NCBI RefSeq assembly: GCF_021129175.1
Contig: NZ_JAJOHV010000029.1
Coordinates: forward strand, 1 to 38,239
DNA length: 38,239 nucleotides
DNA from: Chromobacterium piscinae
GTDB lineage: Bacteria; Pseudomonadota; Gammaproteobacteria; Burkholderiales; Chromobacteriaceae
Direction of reading: 5' to 3'
Numbering within the stretch: position 1 is the first letter of the stretch; each line of letters starts with the position of its first letter. Below are positions 16,294-24,011 of the stretch, in pieces. A program made the translations under genes and the position numbers. The notes under the pieces were generated by a model. That model had not been told where the DNA came from. It searched no databases and saw only the letters and a list, made by a program, of their open reading frames with translations.

Positions 16294-18981
16294 ATGACCG
16301 ATCAGCGCCCCGACCCGGATGCCCTGCTGGATGAACTGAAGCGCGAAGAGCTGGAGGCTCAGCGCGGACGGCTGAAGATTTTCTTCGGCGCCTGCGCCGG
16401 CGTCGGCAAGACCTTCGCCATGCTGGCCGCCGCGAGGATCAAGCAACAGGAAGGGGTCAAGGTGCTGGTCGGTGTGGTGGAAACCCACGGCCGCAAGGAA
16501 ACCGCGGCCCAGCTGGACGGCCTGGAAGTACTGCCGCCCAGCCGGATCGAGTACAAGGGCCGCGCGCTGTCGGAATTCGACATCGACGCGGCGCTCGCCG
16601 TCAATCCGCAACTGATCCTGATCGACGAGTTCGCCCACTCCAACGCCCCCGGCTCGCGCCACCCCAAGCGCTGGCAGGACGTGGAGGAGCTGCTCGCCGC
16701 CGGCATCGATGTCTACACCACTCTCAATGTGCAGCACCTTGAGAGCCTTAACGATGTGGTCGGCCAGATCACCGGCATCATCGTCAGGGAAACGCTGCCC
16801 GACCATGTGTTCGACATGGCCGACGAAGTCTCGCTGGTGGATTTGCCGCCGGACGAGCTGTTGTCCCGCCTCGCCGCCGGCAAGGTCTATCTGCCGCAGC
16901 AGGCCGAGCGCGCGGTGAAGAATTTCTTCCGCAAGGGCAATCTGCTGGCGCTGCGCGAACTGGCCCTGCGCCGCACCGCCGACCGCGTCGACGCGCAGAT
17001 GCGCGCCTACCGCGCCGACCAGTCGATCAAACCGGTCTGGCACGCGCGCGAGCGGCTGCTGGTCTGCGTCGGCCCCGGACCGGGCACCGAGAAGCTGGTG
17101 CGCAGCGCCAAGCGGCTGGCCGCCAATCTGGACGCCGACTGGATCGCCGTCTACGTGGAGACGCCCAAGCTGCAGCGGCTGCCGGAAGAGCAGCGCGCGC
17201 GGATATTGAAGGGGCTGAGGCTGGCGCAGGAGCTGGGCGCCGAAACCACGGTGCTGGGCGGCAGTTCGCTGGCCGCCACCTTGCTGGCCTACGCCCGCAC
17301 CCGCAACGTGTCCAAGCTGGTGGTCGGCAAATCCAACCGCGGCTGGATCGCCCGGCGGTGGGAAGGTTCGCTGGTCGCCGAGCTAAGCCGCCTGTCAGGC
17401 GATGTCGACGTCTACGTGGTGGCGCATGAACTGGAAGAAGACGCGGACAGGCGCGGCAAGCGCGTGCCCAGCCTGCTGTTCAGCGACAGCGAGTCCGGCA
17501 ACGCCGCGCGCGGCTACCTCGCCGCCGCCGCCATCTGCTTCGCCACCACCGAGCTCAACCACCTGCTGGTGCCCTATTTCGCGCTGTCCAACGTGATCAT
17601 GGTGCATCTGCTGGCGGTGGTGCTGATCGCCACCCGCTATGGCCGCGGCCCCGGCGTGCTGGCGTCCTTCCTGTCGGTGGCGGCGTTCGATTTCTTCTTC
17701 GTGCCGCCGCAGCTGTCGTTCGCGGTGTCCGACACCCAATACCTGCTGACCTTCATCGTGATGCTGGTGGTGGCGCTGATCATCAGCCAGCTGACCGCCC
17801 GCTTCCGCTTCGAAGCCACCATCGCCACCTACCGCGAGCGCCGCACCCGCGCGCTGTACGACCTGGGCCGCGAACTGGCCGGCGCGCTGACCGCCTCGCA
17901 AATCATCGAAACCGCGGTCGGCCGGCTGGAGCCGCTGTTCCGCGCCAAGGTGATGCTGTTCATTCCCGACAGCGAGGACCGCCTGCGCGCCGCCACCGAC
18001 AGCGGCAACGACGCCGACGCCGGCGTCGCGCAGTGGGTGTTCGACAACCAGCAGCCGGCCGGCCTCGGCACCAACACGCTGCCGTCCAACGCCGCGCTCT
18101 ACGTGCCGCTGAAAGCGCCGATGCGGGTGCGCGGCGTCATCGCGCTGCTGCCGGAGGAGACCGTCCACCCCTTCCTGCCGGAGCAACAGCGGCTGCTGGA
18201 GACCTGCGCCGCCCAGATCGCGCTGGCGCTTGAGCGGGTGCATTACGTGGAAGTGGCCCAAGACGCCATCGTGGCGATGGAGTCGGAGCGGCTGCGCAAC
18301 AGCGTGCTGTCGGTGGTGTCCCACGACCTGCGCACGCCGCTGACCAATATGCTGGGCATGGCCAATATGCTGAACGCTCCCACCCTGCCGCCGGGCCAGC
18401 AAGCCGAGATCGCCCAGTCCATCCAGGACGAGGCGCTGCGGATGACCAAGCTGGTGACCAATCTGCTGGATATGGCCAAGCTGCAATCCGGCGTAAAACT
18501 GAACAAGGAATGGCAGCTGCTGGACGAAGTCGTCGGCAGCGCCGTGCGCGCCTGCGAGCGCAGCCTGCGCCACCACAAGCTGGAGCTGGATCTCAGCCGC
18601 GACCTGCCGGTGCTGGAATACGACGCGGTGCTGATCGAGCGCGTGCTGGTCAACCTGCTGGAGAACGCCGGCAAGTACACGCCGGCCGGATCGCGCATCG
18701 AGCTGGCCGCCCGCCACGACGGCGACAAGGTCCGCATCACCGTCACCGACGACGGCCCGGGCCTGCCCGCTAGCATGGAGCACCGCGCCTTTGACAAATT
18801 CACGCGCGGCGCGCCGGAATCCACCACGCCCGGCGTCGGCCTGGGCCTGGCCATCTGCCGCGCCATCATTGAAAACCACGGCGGAACGATAGAAGCCGGC
18901 AATGTCCGTCCGCACGGCGCCCGCTTCTGCTTCACGCTGCCGGCCGGCGCGCCTCCCGCGCTGCCGCCGGACGACGCCTGA
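16294..18981 (+). CDS. kdpD: Osmosensitive K+ channel sensor kinase KdpD
   Basis: Membrane histidine kinase that senses K+ limitation or salt stress and phosphorylates KdpE. 895 aa, matching E. coli KdpD (894). Order: N-terminal KdpD domain with Walker A GACAGVGKT at 32-40 and IDEFAHSNAPGSRH near 110; a USP-like domain (RLLVCVGPGPGTEKLVRSAKRLA); four closely spaced membrane helices around residues 405-500; a GAF-like domain; then the kinase with H677 in VVSHDLRTPLTN, N-box LLENAGKYTP, G1 DDGPGLP and G2 TPGVGLGLAICR. All motifs are intact. It is co-transcribed with kdpFABC, so the pump and its sensor are expressed together. No strong ribosome site is seen, which suggests coupling to kdpC. Confidence 0.99.
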   Translation: MTDQRPDPDALLDELKREELEAQRGRLKIFFGACAGVGKTFAMLAAARIKQQEGVKVLVGVVETHGRKETAAQLDGLEVLPPSRIEYKGRALSEFDIDAALAVNPQLILIDEFAHSNAPGSRHPKRWQDVEELLAAGIDVYTTLNVQHLESLNDVVGQITGIIVRETLPDHVFDMADEVSLVDLPPDELLSRLAAGKVYLPQQAERAVKNFFRKGNLLALRELALRRTADRVDAQMRAYRADQSIKPVWHARERLLVCVGPGPGTEKLVRSAKRLAANLDADWIAVYVETPKLQRLPEEQRARILKGLRLAQELGAETTVLGGSSLAATLLAYARTRNVSKLVVGKSNRGWIARRWEGSLVAELSRLSGDVDVYVVAHELEEDADRRGKRVPSLLFSDSESGNAARGYLAAAAICFATTELNHLLVPYFALSNVIMVHLLAVVLIATRYGRGPGVLASFLSVAAFDFFFVPPQLSFAVSDTQYLLTFIVMLVVALIISQLTARFRFEATIATYRERRTRALYDLGRELAGALTASQIIETAVGRLEPLFRAKVMLFIPDSEDRLRAATDSGNDADAGVAQWVFDNQQPAGLGTNTLPSNAALYVPLKAPMRVRGVIALLPEETVHPFLPEQQRLLETCAAQIALALERVHYVEVAQDAIVAMESERLRNSVLSVVSHDLRTPLTNMLGMANMLNAPTLPPGQQAEIAQSIQDEALRMTKLVTNLLDMAKLQSGVKLNKEWQLLDEVVGSAVRACERSLRHHKLELDLSRDLPVLEYDAVLIERVLVNLLENAGKYTPAGSRIELAARHDGDKVRITVTDDGPGLPASMEHRAFDKFTRGAPESTTPGVGLGLAICRAIIENHGGTIEAGNVRPHGARFCFTLPAGAPPALPPDDA

Positions 18982-19001
18982 AACCACAAGAGCGACAAGA
19001 C

Positions 19002-19718
19002 ATGAACGACGCACCCATTTCCGTAGTGATCATCGAAGACGAAAAGCCGATCCGCCGCTTCCTGTCGGCGGCGCTGGAAGAGGAGAATCTTACCGTCTAC
19101 GAGGCCGAGACCGGCAAGCAGGGACAGATAGAGGTGGCGACCCGCAAGCCCGATCTGGTCATCCTGGACCTGGGCCTGCCGGACATGAACGGCATAGACG
19201 TGATCAAGAGCCTGCGCGAGTGGAGCGACATCCCCATCCTGGTGCTGTCGGCCCGCACCCAGGAGACCGAGAAAGTGGCGGCGCTGGACGCCGGCGCCGA
19301 CGACTACCTGACCAAGCCCTTCGGCGTCGCCGAATGCCTGGCGCGGATCCGGGTGCTGCTGCGCCGCCGCATCCACGGCAGCGCGGCGGCGCAGCAAACC
19401 TTCCAGTTCGGCGACATCAAGGTGGATCTGGTCAACCGCCTGGTGCACAAGGGCGAAACGCCGGTGCATCTGACGCCCATCGAATACCGCTTGCTGTCCA
19501 CGCTGATCCGCAACGCCGGCAAGGTCATCACCCACCGCGAGCTGCTGCTGGCGGTATGGGGGCCGTCATTCTCCGAACACAACCAGTATCTGCGCGTCTA
19601 CATGGGCCATCTGCGGCAGAAACTGGAAGACAATCCGGCGATGCCGCGCCACATCGTCACCGAAACCGGCGTCGGCTACCGGCTGGTGGAGCAGGAGCTG
19701 CGCCAGCCGGCGGATTGA
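19002..19718 (+). CDS. kdpE: Response regulator KdpE
   Basis: OmpR-class activator of the kdp operon. 238 aa. Receiver domain with acidic pocket E12/D13, phosphoacceptor D56 (VILDLGLPD), switch S83 and K105 (YLTKPF). C-terminal winged helix includes HLTPIEYRLLSTLIRNAGKV and the recognition-helix region HNQYLRVYMGHLRQKLE, closing with ETGVGYRL. It lies 20 bp after kdpD. The likely target is the T-rich box at 11402-11423. It ends the operon; the next good terminator is 190 bp downstream but belongs to a separate transcript. Confidence 0.98.
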   Translation: MNDAPISVVIIEDEKPIRRFLSAALEEENLTVYEAETGKQGQIEVATRKPDLVILDLGLPDMNGIDVIKSLREWSDIPILVLSARTQETEKVAALDAGADDYLTKPFGVAECLARIRVLLRRRIHGSAAAQQTFQFGDIKVDLVNRLVHKGETPVHLTPIEYRLLSTLIRNAGKVITHRELLLAVWGPSFSEHNQYLRVYMGHLRQKLEDNPAMPRHIVTETGVGYRLVEQELRQPAD

Positions 19719-19808
19719 AAGATATCGCCCGCCTCGCTCAAGAGATCGCGAAGAACAGTCGTTGCCGGATGAAATCCCGCTGGCGGCGCGGGCGCTGCCG
19801 TAGGATGG
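19719..19808. other. kdpE downstream spacer
   Basis: Short stretch between the kdpE stop and the next promoter. I see no gene, repeat or convincing terminator in it. Confidence 0.4.
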
Positions 19809-19837
19809 TTGACAGCCCGCTGCCATCGGCATAATCT
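19809..19837 (+). promoter_or_regulatory. Strong sigma-70 promoter of the SAM-II leader
   Basis: Perfect TTGACA at 19809-19814, 17-bp spacer, TAATCT at 19832-19837. The predicted start (about 19844) falls exactly at the 5' end of the riboswitch aptamer, so the aptamer is the first thing transcribed. Confidence 0.85.
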
Positions 19838-19842
19838 AACGT

Positions 19843-19904
19843 TCATGCGCCGATTTGACACAGCTTGCGGGCGCTTGATAAATGCCAGCTAAAGCGTATC
19901 CGGA
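19843..19904 (+). ncRNA. SAM-II (SAM-alpha) riboswitch aptamer, copy 1
   Basis: Matches the SAM-II core base for base at the conserved positions: GCGCC (19847-19851) opens P1 and pairs with GGCGC (19869-19873); GATTT follows P1; TTGC lies at 19865-19868; TGATAAATG follows P1's 3' strand; then AGCTAAAG, whose GC (19888-19889) pairs with GC of TTGC in the H-type pseudoknot. These blocks are the same as in the crystallised Sargasso Sea SAM-II RNA as I recall it. SAM-II binds S-adenosylmethionine and turns genes off. The aptamer is followed at once by an intrinsic terminator, so the first control step is probably transcriptional. Confidence 0.92.
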
Positions 19905-19906
19905 TC

Positions 19907-19940
19907 AACCCGCTTGCGCTTAATGGCCAGCGGGTTTTTT
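19907..19940 (+). terminator. Intrinsic terminator, expression platform of riboswitch copy 1
   Basis: 8-bp stem AACCCGCT (19907-19914) with AGCGGGTT (19929-19936), 14-nt loop, T-run through 19940. The aptamer tail AAGCG (19892-19896) can pair with CGCTT (19911-19915) in the 5' arm. That would be an antiterminator, mutually exclusive with both the ligand-bound pseudoknot and the terminator. Confidence 0.85.
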
Positions 19941-19986
19941 CATGGCTGGCCGGGGCATGCTCTCCCGCAGGCGGTTTCGGATCGGC

Positions 19987-20050
19987 TCAGGCGCCGAGTT
20001 AATGACAACTTGCAGGGCGCCGAAAAATCCTGCTAAAGCGTCGCCGGCCA
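19987..20050 (+). ncRNA. Second SAM-II-like aptamer (diverged copy 2; SAM-II/SAM-V type)
   Basis: About 62 nt aligned with copy 1 over its whole length. Conserved: GCGCCGA start, TGACA, CTTGC, GGGCGC, an A-rich GAAAAAT joining segment, and the identical TGCTAAAGCGT end with CCGG shortly after. P1 is GGCGCC (19990-19995) with GGCGCC (20016-20021). Differences: GAGTTAA replaces GATTTGA after P1, and GAAAAAT replaces GATAAAT. These touch the ligand-contact region, so affinity or class may differ (SAM-V has a SAM-II-like core). Its tail runs into the helix that holds the ribosome site of the 99-aa gene. Confidence 0.75.
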
Positions 20051-20051
20051 T

Positions 20052-20090
20052 CCAGGCCCGGCACGCGCAGCGCGACCGAACCTGGGAGAG
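20052..20090 (+). promoter_or_regulatory. Ribosome-site-sequestering helix, expression platform of copy 2
   Basis: CCAGG (20052-20056) pairs with CCTGG (20081-20085), and an inner CGCG-CAG-CGCG hairpin lies at 20064-20074. The Shine-Dalgarno GGGAGAG (20084-20090) starts inside the outer helix and is 6-8 bp from the ATG at 20097. A translational off-switch is the simplest reading. Confidence 0.6.
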
Positions 20091-20096
20091 CCAAAA

Positions 20097-20396
20097 ATGT
20101 ACGACTGCCTGCAAGACAGCTATACCGATTTCTCTTTTGCGATTTTTGATGCCGTGGGAAGACCTCGCCCCCTCTGTGGCAGCCTGAGCGCCACACCGCT
20201 GCCGTCCGGCGACGACAGCGCCCTGCACGACCTCGCCGCCTTCGCCCGCGACCAGGGCTATGACATAGACCGCGGCGAACAGCAACTGACCGTCCGCGAC
20301 ATCAGCCTGGCCGACGCGCTGGCGATCAACACCCGCTTCGGCGGCGAGCTGATCATCAGCTGCGATCTGCGGCGCGATCCGCCGGTGCGGTTCTAA
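20097..20396 (+). CDS. Uncharacterised 99-aa protein under tandem SAM riboswitches
   Basis: Not recognised. Begins MYDCLQDSYTDFSFAIFDAV; the second half is DLAAFARDQGYDIDRGEQQL, then a VRDISLADALAINTRFGGELIISC ending, which suggests a small alpha/beta fold. Acidic and soluble, without signal peptide or membrane span. Codon use matches neighbouring real genes (strong G/C at third positions), and GGGAGAG is well placed, so it is very likely translated. Control by SAM-II-type riboswitches is otherwise known mainly for methionine/SAM synthesis and uptake genes (metA, metX, metK, bhmT and similar), so a role in sulfur amino-acid or methyl metabolism is inferred from context only. The next gene has its own promoter. 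Confidence 0.8.
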   Translation: MYDCLQDSYTDFSFAIFDAVGRPRPLCGSLSATPLPSGDDSALHDLAAFARDQGYDIDRGEQQLTVRDISLADALAINTRFGGELIISCDLRRDPPVRF

Positions 20397-20475
20397 GCGC
20401 GTCCCGCCAAGCGCCTGGGTCTATACTCCGTAGCGCAACGTGGCGCCATGTCCACGGGGCTTGGCTGTCCTTATG

Positions 20476-20505
20476 CAGACAGTATGCGGGCGGGGCGGCT
20501 ATAAT
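20476..20505 (+). promoter_or_regulatory. Sigma-70 promoter of the MATE-murB pair
   Basis: CAGACA at 20476-20481, 18-bp spacer, perfect TATAAT at 20500-20505. The start near 20512 leaves a leader of about 25 nt with AGGA before the ATG at 20538. Confidence 0.7.
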
Positions 20506-20537
20506 CGGCAGTTTCTGCCCCAAATCCGCAGGACCGC

Positions 20538-21935
20538 ATGCTGTTCGAACTCAACCGCGCCTCGCGCGCCGAAATCCTGGCCGAAGCGCGCCAGATCGCC
20601 GGACTCGCGCTGCCGATGATGGTCGCCCAGATCGCCCAGGTGGCCACCAGCTTCGTCGACACCGTGATGGCTGGCCGCGTCGGCACCGACGACCTGGCCG
20701 CCGTGTCGCTGGGCGCCAGCGTGTTCATCACCGCCTACGTGACGCTGATGGGCGTGGTCGCCGCGCTCAATCCCATCCTGTCCCACCATTTGGGCTCCCG
20801 AGACCAGCGCGCCTTCAGCCACGACGCGGCCCAGGGCCTGTGGTTCGGCCTCATCCTCGGCATCCTAGGCGGCGGCCTGATGCTGGCGCTGGAAGCGCCG
20901 CTGCGCCACTGGCTGCACCTGCCGCCCGAGGTCACCGACAAGGTGATGCTGTTCATCTCCGGCGCGGCCATCGGCATGCCGGCGGCGATGATCCACCGCG
21001 CGCTGCACGCCTACGCCTCCAGCCTGGGCCACCCCAAGGCCATCATGGTGGTCAGCCTCTTGGCGCTGGCGCTGAACGTCCCGCTCAACTACATCCTGAT
21101 CCACGGCCTGTTCGGCATGCCCAAGATGGGCGGCGCCGGTTGCGGCTGGGCCACCGGCATCGCGTTCTGGTTCAACTGCCTGGCGCTGCTCGCCTATGTC
21201 AGCTGGCATCGCAATTTCCGCGACAATCGCATCCTTGCCGGGCTGGCCGCGCCGGACTGGCGCCGCTTCATCGCCTTCCTGAGGCTGGGCGTGCCCATCG
21301 GTCTGTCTTTCTTCGTCGAAGTCAGCCTGTTCTCCTTCATCGCGCTGCTGATCGCCGAGCTGGGCACTGTGGTCGTGGCCACCCACCAGTCGGTGCTGAA
21401 CTTCTCCAGCCTGATCTACATGCTGCCGCAAAGCGTGGCCACCGCGCTGTCGGTGCGGGTCGGCCACCACGCTGGCGCCGGCGACTACAAGGCCGCCCGC
21501 TTCATCTCCGGCGTCGGCATGTTGATGGGGCTGGCGATGGCAGGCGGCGCGATGCTGCTGGTGCTGCTGCTGCGCGAGCCCATCATGTGGATGTACAGTA
21601 CCGATCCCAGAGTGATCGCGATGGGCACCTCGCTGCTGCTGTTCGCCGCCGTCTATCAACTGACCGACGCCGCCCAGACCATCGCCTCCGGCGCGCTGCG
21701 CGGCTACAAGCTGACCGCGGTGCCGATGCTGATCCACATCACCTCGTTCTGGATGGTGGGCCTGGGCCTGGGCATGCTGCTGGGGCTGACCGACTGGATC
21801 GTGCCGCGGATGGGCATCTATGGCTTCTGGACCGCGCTGGTGATCAGTCTGACCGTAGCCGGCCTGCTTCTGACCTATTATCTGGCCCGCGCCAGCCGCA
21901 AGCGGCTGCACCGCGACCAAGGAATCCTGTTATGA
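20538..21935 (+). CDS. norM: MATE-family multidrug/cation antiporter (NorM type)
   Basis: Inner-membrane efflux pump driven by Na+ or H+. 465 aa, twelve predicted helices in two six-helix halves, the usual MATE size. The N-terminal signature LALPMMVAQIAQVATSFVDTVMAGRVGTDDLAAVSLG matches NorM (substrate-path residues in TM1). The middle GAGCGWATGIAFWFN and the second-half start LRLGVPIGLSFFVEVSLFSFIALLIAELG, then ATHQ, are also typical. Its stop overlaps the murB ATG, so a cell-wall enzyme is coupled to an efflux pump. Substrates cannot be predicted from sequence. It could be read through from the riboswitch leader, but it has its own good promoter. Confidence 0.95.
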   Translation: MLFELNRASRAEILAEARQIAGLALPMMVAQIAQVATSFVDTVMAGRVGTDDLAAVSLGASVFITAYVTLMGVVAALNPILSHHLGSRDQRAFSHDAAQGLWFGLILGILGGGLMLALEAPLRHWLHLPPEVTDKVMLFISGAAIGMPAAMIHRALHAYASSLGHPKAIMVVSLLALALNVPLNYILIHGLFGMPKMGGAGCGWATGIAFWFNCLALLAYVSWHRNFRDNRILAGLAAPDWRRFIAFLRLGVPIGLSFFVEVSLFSFIALLIAELGTVVVATHQSVLNFSSLIYMLPQSVATALSVRVGHHAGAGDYKAARFISGVGMLMGLAMAGGAMLLVLLLREPIMWMYSTDPRVIAMGTSLLLFAAVYQLTDAAQTIASGALRGYKLTAVPMLIHITSFWMVGLGLGMLLGLTDWIVPRMGIYGFWTALVISLTVAGLLLTYYLARASRKRLHRDQGILL

Positions 21936-22957
21936 CCCTGCAGTTTCGCGCGGATGTCGACCTGCGCCCCTACAACACCTTCGGCATGGCCGCCCGCGCC
22001 GCCCACTTTTGCCAACTGGACAATGCCGCCGACCTGCCGGCCCTGCTCGCGCATCCCCTGTACCGGCAAGGCCCGGTGCTGTGGCTGGGCGGCGGCAGCA
22101 ACCTGCTGCTGACCCGCGACTATCCCGGCCTGGTGGTCAAGGTAGCGCTGGCCGGCATCCGTCTGCTGGGCGAGGACGGCGATGACGTGATCGTCGAGGC
22201 CGCAGCCGGCGAAAACTGGCATGGCTTCGTCCAGCACGCGCTGGCCCAAGGCTGGTTCGGCCTGGAGAATCTCAGCCTGATACCGGGCACCGTCGGCGCG
22301 AGCCCGGTGCAGAACATCGGCGCCTACGGCGTCGAAGTGAAGGACCGGTTGCTGGAAGTGGTGTGCGCGCGGCTGGACCGGAACGGCGAGGCGCTGACGC
22401 TGTCGAACGCCGAGTGCCGCTTCGGCTACCGCGACAGCGTGTTCAAGCGCGAGGCCGCCGGTCGGCTGCTGGTGACGGCGGTCCGCTTCCGGCTGTCCCG
22501 CCGCGCGGATCTGCGCACCGGCTATGGCGACATCCAGAAACAGCTGCAAGCCGACGGCGTGGATCAGCCGACCCCGCTGGACATCAGCCGGGCGGTGGTC
22601 GCCATCCGCCAGAGCAAGCTGCCCGATCCCGCCGTGCTGGGCAACGCCGGCAGCTTCTTCAAGAATCCGGTCGTCGACGCCAGACAGGCCGCCGCGCTGC
22701 TGGAGCGCCATCCGCAATTGCCCAACTATCCCGCCGCCGACGGCCGGGTCAAGCTGGCCGCGGGCTGGCTGATCGATCAATGCGGGCTGAAAGGCTATCG
22801 CGACGGCGACGCCGGCGTGCACGACAAACAGGCGCTGGTGCTGGTCAACCACGGCCAGGCCACCGGCGCCCAAATGCATGCGCTGGCGCGCAAGGTGCAG
22901 GGCTCGGTAAGCGAGAAATTCGGCGTGGCGCTGGAACCGGAACCGCTGATCCTGTAA
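21932..22957 (+). CDS. murB: UDP-N-acetylenolpyruvoylglucosamine reductase
   Basis: Reduces UDP-GlcNAc-enolpyruvate to UDP-MurNAc with NADPH and FAD, a cytoplasmic step of peptidoglycan synthesis. 341 aa, E. coli-like (type I, 342 aa). The ATG at 21932 overlaps the MATE stop (ATGA), with AAGGAA upstream. FAD-binding GGGSNLL near 53-59, LSLIPGTVGASPVQNIGAYG in the FAD domain, FGYRDSVFK with the substrate-side arginine, catalytic-serine motif GNAGSFFKNP, and the C-terminal glutamate region ALEPEPLIL. All key residues are present. Confidence 0.98.
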   Translation: MTLQFRADVDLRPYNTFGMAARAAHFCQLDNAADLPALLAHPLYRQGPVLWLGGGSNLLLTRDYPGLVVKVALAGIRLLGEDGDDVIVEAAAGENWHGFVQHALAQGWFGLENLSLIPGTVGASPVQNIGAYGVEVKDRLLEVVCARLDRNGEALTLSNAECRFGYRDSVFKREAAGRLLVTAVRFRLSRRADLRTGYGDIQKQLQADGVDQPTPLDISRAVVAIRQSKLPDPAVLGNAGSFFKNPVVDARQAAALLERHPQLPNYPAADGRVKLAAGWLIDQCGLKGYRDGDAGVHDKQALVLVNHGQATGAQMHALARKVQGSVSEKFGVALEPEPLIL

Positions 22958-22996
22958 GCGCCCAGCCCCCGACAACGCAATGTCTTTGGAGAGCAA

Positions 22997-23605
22997 ATGA
23001 GCAAGCAAGCGGAAGTTCTGGTATTCGATCTGGGCGGCGTATTGGTGGACTGGAACGGCATCGATCCTCTGCTGCGGCTGTCGGGTGGCCGGCTGGAGCG
23101 CGAACAGGCGCGCCTGTTCTGGATCGACAGCCCCTGGGTGGCCAAGCTGGATCTGGGCGAATGCGAGCCGCGGGAGTTCGCCGCCGCGATGACCGACACC
23201 CTGCAGCTGGGCGTGGATGCTGATGCGATGCTCGGGCAACTGTCCGACTGGCTGGCAGGCGCCTACCCCGGCGCAGCGGAATTGCTGGCCGAACTGTCGC
23301 GCCGCTTTCCGCTGGCCGCGCTCAGCAACAACAACGCGCTGCACTGGGACAAGATAGACCGCGAATTCGGCCTGCTGCCGCACTTCCGGCACACCTTCGC
23401 CTCCCACCTGCTGCATCTGCGCAAGCCGGATGCCGCCGTTTACCAGCACGTCCAGCAAACCCTGGGCGTCGCGCCGGAAGCCATCGCCTTCTTCGACGAC
23501 AACATCGAATGCGTGGAAGCCGCGCGCGCTCAGGGCTGGCAAGCCTTCCACACCGCGGGCCTGCCCCAGGTCCGCGCCGCGCTGCAGGCGCAGGGCTGGC
23601 TATAA
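22997..23605 (+). CDS. HAD-superfamily phosphatase (YihX-like, subfamily IA)
   Basis: 202 aa. Motif I is VFDLGGVLVDWN with nucleophile D11; the D+2 residue is Gly rather than Asp, as in E. coli YihX, a glucose-1-phosphate phosphatase. Motif II LAALSNNN (S110), motif III K143 in HLRKPDAAVYQ, motif IV FFDDN (D167/D168). An alpha-helical cap lies between motifs I and II. Substrate unknown; a sugar phosphate is plausible. GGAGAG precedes the ATG. It is 39 bp after murB and may be co-transcribed. Its last 6 bp overlap the convergent MAPEG gene. Confidence 0.9.
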   Translation: MSKQAEVLVFDLGGVLVDWNGIDPLLRLSGGRLEREQARLFWIDSPWVAKLDLGECEPREFAAAMTDTLQLGVDADAMLGQLSDWLAGAYPGAAELLAELSRRFPLAALSNNNALHWDKIDREFGLLPHFRHTFASHLLHLRKPDAAVYQHVQQTLGVAPEAIAFFDDNIECVEAARAQGWQAFHTAGLPQVRAALQAQGWL

Positions 23606-23986
23606 AGCGATCACGCCGCCGGCGCGCAGAAACAGGTAAAGCACGGCCAGCAGGCCGATCAGCCAGGCCAGCGAGCGCAGCGCCGCCTTGTCCGCCACGT
23701 ACAGCAGGCCATGCGTGACGCGCGCCAGCGCGAACACGGCGGCGGCGGCGTTCATCTCAGCAACCGGCACCTTCATCAGCCATGCGGCCGTTACGGCCGC
23801 CAGATAGGTGGGCAGCGCCTCCCAGGCGTTCTGCTGCGCCCAGTTGGCGCGCTGGCGGTAACCCGCCAGCTGCGCCGCCCACTCCCGCGGACGATGGTTG
23901 TCGTAACGCACCCCGGCCTTGGCCACGCCGGCCCAGGTCAGCGGCAGCATCGCGGCCAACAACAGACTCCATAGTACGAACGGCAT
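23600..23986 (-). CDS. MAPEG-family membrane protein
   Basis: 128 aa, four membrane helices, matching the small bacterial MAPEG proteins (glutathione/eicosanoid metabolism family). AAGGAGAAG lies just upstream of the ATG at 23986. Family features: NHRPREWAAQLAGYRQRANWAQQNAWEALPTYLAAV (R-x-x-R-A and N-x-x-E-x-x-P motifs) and ALARVTHGLLYVADKAALRSLAW (A-R-x-x-H). Catalytic activity is not certain for this branch; many members have no known substrate. It overlaps the HAD gene tail-to-tail by 6 bp and lies 25 bp after the CbiM-like gene. Confidence 0.92.
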   Translation of the reverse strand: MPFVLWSLLLAAMLPLTWAGVAKAGVRYDNHRPREWAAQLAGYRQRANWAQQNAWEALPTYLAAVTAAWLMKVPVAEMNAAAAVFALARVTHGLLYVADKAALRSLAWLIGLLAVLYLFLRAGGVIAL

Positions 23987-24011
23987 CGACTTCTCCTTGT
24001 CTTGACAGCGC

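Noticed and set aside
19843-20050. c-di-GMP-I riboswitch, because of the GCTAAAGCG...CCGGCC segment resembling GCAAAGCC...CCGGCC
   Set aside because: The three-way-junction layout and tetraloop/receptor of that class are missing, while the SAM-II blocks match in order and spacing in copy 1.
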